A stretch of 64,000 nt of DNA from Acidobacteriota bacterium (GTDB taxonomy: Bacteria > Acidobacteriota > Terriglobia > Terriglobales > Acidobacteriaceae), in NCBI GenBank assembly GCA_021780075.1, contig JAJXZL010000005.1, positions 186,001 to 250,000 on the forward strand. Reading direction: 5' to 3'. Numbering within the stretch: the stretch's first letter is position 1; every line of letters begins with the position of its first letter. Position numbers and translations under genes: made by a program. Positions 60,282-64,000 of the stretch are shown piece after piece. The notes beneath the pieces are model-generated. The model was not told the DNA's origin. It worked only from the letters and a program-made list of their open reading frames with translations, and searched no databases.

Positions 60282-60713
60282 ATGGCGCCGCTTCCAGATG
60301 CAATCAAATTCCACTACAGCCAGCTTGGTCTATATCGCCGCCATCGCAAGCTGGTCCTCGCGGTTTTAGCCATTGCGTGTTTGGGCGGAATCGTTCTGCC
60401 TTTCGTCCAGACTGCCACTTGCGACGCTGCGAACCTTGCCTTTGCCCAGGCCAAGACCAGTCCCACCGCGACCCGAAATCTGGGATTTCCTCTTCGGCGT
60501 GGTCCTCTGGCCTTCGGCTCTCTTGAGACACACCGCTCGCAGGGCGAGGCCAGTCTGTGCTTTACCATTTACGGTCCGCACGGCAGTGGGATCCTTTATA
60601 CCGATGCCGTGCGGTTCAACGGTCGCTGGCAGCTGACGTCACTCGATCTGAAGATTGCAGGGCGCCCTGACCGGTTGAACCTTATGCCGATTCAATTCAC
60701 CGTCCCATTCTGA
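60282..60713 (+). CDS. Coa1-like membrane-anchored protein
   Basis: 143 residues: an N-terminal helix (LVLAVLAIACLGGIVLPFV) and a small alpha/beta domain with LGFPLRRGPLAFGSL, SLCFTIYGPHGSGILYTDAVRFNGRWQL (in part) and LDLKIAGRPDRLNLM. The pattern resembles the cytochrome oxidase assembly protein Coa1 family. It may help build or tune a terminal oxidase or other respiratory complex. The family call is tentative. Confidence 0.6.
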   Translation: MAPLPDAIKFHYSQLGLYRRHRKLVLAVLAIACLGGIVLPFVQTATCDAANLAFAQAKTSPTATRNLGFPLRRGPLAFGSLETHRSQGEASLCFTIYGPHGSGILYTDAVRFNGRWQLTSLDLKIAGRPDRLNLMPIQFTVPF

Positions 60714-60831
60714 GTATTCGAACAATTCGCTGTGTCAGGCGTTCGCGCGCGCTGGATGTTGCCTTTTTCACGAAGCCAGATTTCCTGCCTGCTTTCCTCC
60801 GTGCCCGAGTTGGCTGCTTTCGCACGTTCGC

Positions 60832-60847
60832 TGCCTCATATAGGGCA
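60832..60847. promoter_or_regulatory. enhancer site TGCCTCATATAGGGCA
   Basis: TGCC-N8-GGCA palindrome, 95 bp before the sigma-54-type promoter at 60943. Confidence 0.62.
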
Positions 60848-60942
60848 ACGGCAGCAGGCCCACTTGGCCTCCACTCCCGGACACCGACTCAGATTTCCCG
60901 TGGAATCAATCAGTTGCCCCTGGGGCGTCGCTATGCAGGACG

Positions 60943-60958
60943 TGGCATGAGTCGTGCA
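60943..60958 (+). promoter_or_regulatory. sigma-54-type promoter TGGCATGAGTCGTGCA
   Basis: GG and GC 10 bases apart; transcription near 60969, about 30 bases before the repeat-protein ATG. Confidence 0.62.
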
Positions 60959-60999
60959 TTCAAGTAAGACGAGGATCGTTCTACGCAAGGAGGCCTCAT

Positions 61000-61452
61000 A
61001 TGAAACGCTCTCTTCGAAGCATTCTCTTTATCGGCGCGCTCGCCATGGGCGCAAATTCTCTCCTCATTGCACAAACCACCAATCCGTGGTTCGAGGGCTG
61101 GTATCGCGCAAAGTTCGGCCGTCCGTCGCCGACAGAGCAAGCGCGAATCGATGCAGCGAAGGCAACAGAGCCGGCTAATGCCGTTCAAACCGACGCCAAG
61201 CCCGGCATGACTCCAGCGCCGGTCAACACGTGGTTTGAACAGTGGTACCGCGACAAGTACGGTCGTCCGTCACCGACTGAGGAGGCGCGCATTGAAGCGC
61301 AGCGGGCGAGCGTGGCTCCGCGTGCAGAAGTGCCTGCGAAGTCTGCGAAGGCCGCGGCGCCCGCCAATACCTGGTTCGAGAACTGGTATCGCGACAAGTA
61401 TGGCCGCCCGTCTCCGCAGGAAGAGGCTCGCTTAAAAGCTCAAAGCCGGTAA
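61000..61452 (+). CDS. exported three-repeat WFE/WYR protein
   Basis: 150 residues (AAGGAGG before ATG 61000). After a signal peptide (about 1-24, ending LLIAQ) come three copies of a 25-residue unit joined by Ala/Pro linkers: NPWFEGWYRAKFGRPSP, NTWFEQWYRDKYGRPSP and NTWFENWYRDKYGRPSP, each followed by xEEAR(I/L)xAQ-like helix. The conserved WFE-x-WYR-x-K-(F/Y)-GRPSP box is a compact aromatic/basic motif, possibly a peptidoglycan or polysaccharide binding unit. I know no described family. It is under a sigma-54-type promoter with an enhancer. Confidence 0.75.
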   Translation: MKRSLRSILFIGALAMGANSLLIAQTTNPWFEGWYRAKFGRPSPTEQARIDAAKATEPANAVQTDAKPGMTPAPVNTWFEQWYRDKYGRPSPTEEARIEAQRASVAPRAEVPAKSAKAAAPANTWFENWYRDKYGRPSPQEEARLKAQSR

Positions 61453-61620
61453 TAGCCACCAACGGAAAACGCAGTAGGACTGCAATGGGCCCAGTGCAGT
61501 TTGACGAAACCGGCAAGCGATCTGTCGGCTCGCTTCGAGCCACACGGGCGGAAGGATATTGTTTTCGCTTCCTCGGGGCTGTCTCCGTGGAGAAGAGCGA
61601 CACGAATCCGAGGATCAAAG

Positions 61621-62073
61621 ATGAATACGGCAGCGCACGGTTTTTCTATTTCGGTCGAGACCAAGATCAATTATTAGGAGACGATTCAGTGCCTGCGTGA
61701 GGTCCTCGTCCGTCGCGGCTTCGAAGTTCTCCATGAGTTGCCGCTGGATCGCGAACTGGGGCGTAAAGCTGGATTGCAGTGGTCGCAACTTGGACTGAAC
61801 TGGCGTCACTACACAGTGTTCCTTATATGGAGTCCATTGGACGCATGTCCAGCCTTGCTATGCGATCGTGACGGAGGCTTGCTTGTCGCCTTCAATCTCC
61901 TTGTCGCTGAGGGAAACAACGCAACCCTCGTCGCTGCGGCGAATCACTTCAACTTGCTCAGGACAGGAAATGCATCGATCGGTACTCAGACGTTGCTCCG
62001 CGAGCAGGCGAGAAGGATTCGCGGAGTTCTTTCAGAACTCGCAGCGCAGCAGGACGGCGCACGGGAGGTTTGA
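61621..62073 (+). pseudogene. DUF302-like gene interrupted by in-frame TAG
   Basis: The frame from ATG 61621 (GAGG 7 bases upstream) starts NTAAHGFSISVETKINY, meets TAG at 61675-61677 and goes on ETIQCLREVLVRRGFEV, RHYTVFLIWSPLDACPALL and RDGGLLVAFNLLV to a normal stop. It aligns along its whole length with the intact DUF302-like protein at 44672-45157, where the TAG position corresponds to Gln (GYQ), so CAG to TAG is the simplest event. Either a nonsense mutation or an assembly error; the rest of the frame has no other damage. An ATG-less second part could begin only inside. Confidence 0.62.
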
Positions 62074-62140
62074 ACGAGTTTGCATCATGAAGAATGGATC
62101 GGGAGCAAGAGACCAACATCATGGAGGATTGGGAGGTACC

Positions 62141-62710
62141 GTGAGAGCGCGCCTGAAAGAGCTTGCTCTGTATCTTCTGTTCGCAGCTGGCACACTGGTT
62201 TTTGCGCAAGCGGGAAACACCGCTACGCATGCCAACGTAAAGAGTGGCCTGCATGATGAGCCGGCCAAGGTCCCGGCGCAAAGTCTTTTGACAAATGCCA
62301 CAGATGAACAGCGCATGTCATTTGCCTATTGCATGTCGGCGACGGACGTTGTGCGCAAGCTGGCTGGCAGGATGGCCAGTCGCAACAGACGTTGGTTGTA
62401 CAATCACCAAGTCTTTGCCATCCAGAAGGAGCAACTCCAATCCTCCATCGCGGACATGATCGAGGACCATCAGCAGTTCCGTGAAACTTTGAGCCATGCG
62501 CAGGCACGAGCCCTGAACAAGAACCTGACGAGGATAGGTCACCTGCAGTCCGCACTGAAGGAGCGGATGGCCCAGATCGATAAAGAATGGGCTTCGACCA
62601 GGCCCGATGCACAGAGCATTGCCGTGAGTGTTTACGCAATTCGAAAGATAGCCGGGGAATGGCGTTCCGCGCATAAACAGATGGCGAGGGCCATGAATCT
62701 CCCTCAGTAG
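62141..62710 (+). CDS. exported helical protein, first of two tandem paralogues
   Basis: 189 residues from GTG 62141, with GGAGG 4 bases upstream; an upstream ATG (62087) has no ribosome-binding site. VRARLKELALYLLFAAGTL begins the signal peptide, as in the paralogue at 63146. The mature part is helical: MSATDVVRKLAGRM, LQSSIADMIEDHQQFRETL, SHAQARALNKNLTRIGHLQ, AVSVYAIRKIAGEWRSAHKQM. One cysteine precedes the first helix in both paralogues. No domain recognised. Confidence 0.65.
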   Translation: MRARLKELALYLLFAAGTLVFAQAGNTATHANVKSGLHDEPAKVPAQSLLTNATDEQRMSFAYCMSATDVVRKLAGRMASRNRRWLYNHQVFAIQKEQLQSSIADMIEDHQQFRETLSHAQARALNKNLTRIGHLQSALKERMAQIDKEWASTRPDAQSIAVSVYAIRKIAGEWRSAHKQMARAMNLPQ

Positions 62711-62985
62711 CCGCATGACACGAAGGAAGTGTTGCGGCATCGAAAACACGTCGGGAAGATATTCGCTCAAATCACAGCGATCAGGGTTGTCAACTCGCGA
62801 CGTCCTCTCGATCCACTCGCGGCTCTCTTGATCGCTCGGTCTTGCATGTTTGCTGGCCGCTTTCCGGTCCTCACTGGCCGATTTAAGGCAACGGGTACGA
62901 GGCTGCTTGACTTTTGCCGGTAAGCTCTCGCTCAGATCCCCGCCAAAATAAAGCACTTCCACAAAGATCACCCCTGCATAGGTCC
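62711..62985. other. intergenic region with enhancer-like sites
   Basis: A 16-mer TGGCCGATTTAAGGCA (62875-62890; 13 of 16 positions match TGCCGGATTTCAGGCA) and a weaker TGGCCGCTTTCCGGTC 21 bp upstream (62854-62869). They lie about 95 bp before the perfect sigma-54-type promoter. No gene seen. Confidence 0.5.
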
Positions 62986-63001
62986 TGGCACGGGATTTGC
63001 A
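62986..63001 (+). promoter_or_regulatory. perfect sigma-54-type promoter TGGCACGGGATTTGCA
   Basis: Exact TGGCACG-N4-TTGCA. Transcription near 63013; leader of about 130 bases before the GTG start at 63146. Confidence 0.8.
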
Positions 63002-63145
63002 TGAAGAACAGGTGGGGCTAGGGTCTCTTTCACAAGACATCCGCGACGGCGACATCGCGCATAACGCGAGGAGGAGCAACTGGCCGGACGTCAGCGTGGG
63101 ACGAGTGTGAAGCCATCCTCGTCGCTATGTAGGAGGTAGGCCAAA

Positions 63146-63718
63146 GTGAAGACTACCATTCGTGAGATCGCGTTGCTCTTGCTATTCGTAGCTGCGCATC
63201 TCGGCTTTGCGCAGCGCGGGGGCATCGGCCAAGTCGGCTATCCCCATGATCGGTTGCGCGATCAGATCTTGGATGCCACGGTCGGCCAACGCGCGGCGAT
63301 CGCCAAGTGCTTGGAGGCAACGGAACAGGTTCGCCAGACCGCTGGCAAGATGCCACGGATTGGGAGTCCTTGGAGTCGCAGCCGTCGGACCTATTCCGCA
63401 CGTGATCTGAGCACCCTTTTGGTTCTTTCCGAACAGTTTGAGGCTGCCGTTGCCAACTTGGCGGCAACTCACCAAGAGTTCCTCGAAAAGTTAACCGATC
63501 GTCAGGCAAGTGAACTCAAGCGGCAACTGAAGAAATTGGACCAACTCGAGGCCAGAATGAATTCCGGCGATTCCCAGCTTAACCGGGATCTGGCTGCTGC
63601 AAAGCCGGGGCCGTTTTCACCGAATATTTCCTGGGATGTCGACTCGATCAAGCGAGCCACCGACAAATGGCGCTCCGAACACAGAAAGATCGCGAAAGAG
63701 CTAGGCATTCCACAATAA
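63146..63718 (+). CDS. exported helical protein, second tandem paralogue
   Basis: 190 residues from GTG 63146 (AGGAGGTAGG upstream). Signal peptide VKTTIREIALLLLFVAAHL, ending in GFAQ, then helices AIAKCLEATEQVRQTAGKM, LVLSEQFEAAVANLAATHQEF, DRQASELKRQLKKLDQL and KRATDKWRSEHRKIAKELG, in the same order as in the 62141 protein; identity is low but the N-terminus, cysteine and C-terminal W-R-S-x-H box coincide. It follows a perfect sigma-54-type promoter. No domain recognised. Confidence 0.65.
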   Translation: MKTTIREIALLLLFVAAHLGFAQRGGIGQVGYPHDRLRDQILDATVGQRAAIAKCLEATEQVRQTAGKMPRIGSPWSRSRRTYSARDLSTLLVLSEQFEAAVANLAATHQEFLEKLTDRQASELKRQLKKLDQLEARMNSGDSQLNRDLAAAKPGPFSPNISWDVDSIKRATDKWRSEHRKIAKELGIPQ

Positions 63719-63764
63719 CTGCACGGCAGCGAGGAGGGCTTTGACTGTGGTGATGGAGGACATC

Positions 63765-64000
63765 ATGAAATCAAGCGAAAAGCATTTGCTTCCATTGGGC
63801 GAAACCGTACCCAAGTATCACATCACGTTCCGAATAAAACCAGCCAACGCTACAGCTGTCTCGGGCCGGATCGTGCACATGGTCTTTCGTCTGGAATTGA
63901 GCGGGCGGCATGATCACGCCTTCAGATCCGACCGAGGTTCGTGTCCGGCCTGCATTCTTGTTTTGCAAAGCTTGTTTGACGTTACCGACACACTCCGCTC
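63765..64000 (+). CDS. partial gene at the right edge, CxxC protein
   Basis: Open from ATG 63765 (GGAGG 5 bases upstream) to the end of the window, 78 codons seen. It begins MKSSEKHLLPLGETVPKYH and has ITFRIKP, IVHMVFRLELSGRHDHAF and CPACILVLQSLFDV, so a CxxC pair is present. It could bind a metal. No family can be recognised from this part; its C-terminus lies outside the window. Confidence 0.5.
   Translation, partial: MKSSEKHLLPLGETVPKYHITFRIKPANATAVSGRIVHMVFRLELSGRHDHAFRSDRGSCPACILVLQSLFDVTDTLR

Noticed and set aside
62318-63079. A minus-strand frame of 253 codons.
   Set aside because: It is antisense to an exported protein gene and covers the perfect sigma-54-type promoter.

Overview
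The window looks like chromosomal DNA of an acidobacterium, most likely class Terriglobia. That is inferred from gene content: two very large TonB-dependent receptors with an N-terminal carboxypeptidase-regulatory-like domain, a DUF2934 protein, a YHS-containing glucan phosphorylase, several DUF302-type proteins and many small secreted proteins. I saw no rRNA, tRNA, CRISPR array, insertion sequence or phage gene. The first 220 bases hold no convincing gene, and the last gene runs off the right edge.

Layout. 0.2-5.2 kb: DUF2127 membrane protein, an Oar-like receptor, a divergent cation-efflux protein. 5.2-10.3 kb: a five-gene operon (outer-membrane barrel, FMN-binding protein, ApbE, small haem-type membrane protein, FTR1 permease) divergent from a Fur-family regulator and a DoxX protein; it reads as an iron uptake module with extracytoplasmic flavin electron transfer. 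10.3-11.6 kb: an octahaem cytochrome c of the hydroxylamine-oxidoreductase type, broken by one in-frame TGA. 12.5-14.3 kb: a corrinoid protein of the HgcA type fused to a ferredoxin of the HgcB type, translationally coupled to a SAM methyltransferase. 14.4-22.9 kb: YwiC-like protein, YncE-like propeller, second TonB receptor, OmpR/histidine-kinase pair, a fur remnant and a methyltransferase. 23.5-31.2 kb: Met-rich lipoprotein, DUF302, a monohaem porin-cytochrome with a dihaem cytochrome, small secreted proteins, FkbM methyltransferase. 31.3-35.3 kb: copper operon (Cys/His-rich protein, multicopper oxidase, CopB, cytochrome c). 35.4-43.9 kb: GlgX, TolC-type efflux protein, HEAT-repeat protein, cytochrome c, YHS-glucan phosphorylase, phosphofructokinase, cold-shock protein. 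44-51 kb: small proteins and an operon of a Cyc2-like porin-cytochrome, a Rieske protein and a cytochrome b fused to four cytochrome c domains. 52-58 kb: NtrC-type regulator with its kinase, a Crp-type regulator and a second, paralogous kinase. 58-64 kb: small secreted and membrane proteins, including a three-repeat WFE/WYR protein.

The main result is a regulatory circuit legible in the DNA. Eight sigma-54-type (-24/-12) promoters, two of them perfect matches to TGGCACG-N4-TTGC, lie in front of the Cyc2-like/Rieske/cytochrome b operon, the second porin-cytochrome operon, the NtrBC operon itself and several small secreted or membrane protein genes; a ninth candidate faces a region with no recognised gene. 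Each has, 70-115 bp upstream, copies of a 16-bp palindrome TGCC-N8-GGCA, often paired 21-22 bp apart. These are ideal candidates for the binding sites of the NtrC-type protein encoded at 52-53.6 kb. A second layer is formed by TGTGA-N6-TCACA boxes at five loci, matching the CRP-like recognition helix of the regulator at 55.7 kb. Both site types occur together in front of the 26-kb porin-cytochrome operon and between the second kinase and the 58-kb gene. The genes under control suggest a switch of outer-membrane and periplasmic electron transport; the inducing signal cannot be read from the sequence.

Two otherwise well conserved genes carry single in-frame stop codons (octahaem cytochrome, TGA; DUF302-type gene at 61.6 kb, TAG). 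They may be real nonsense mutations or assembly errors.
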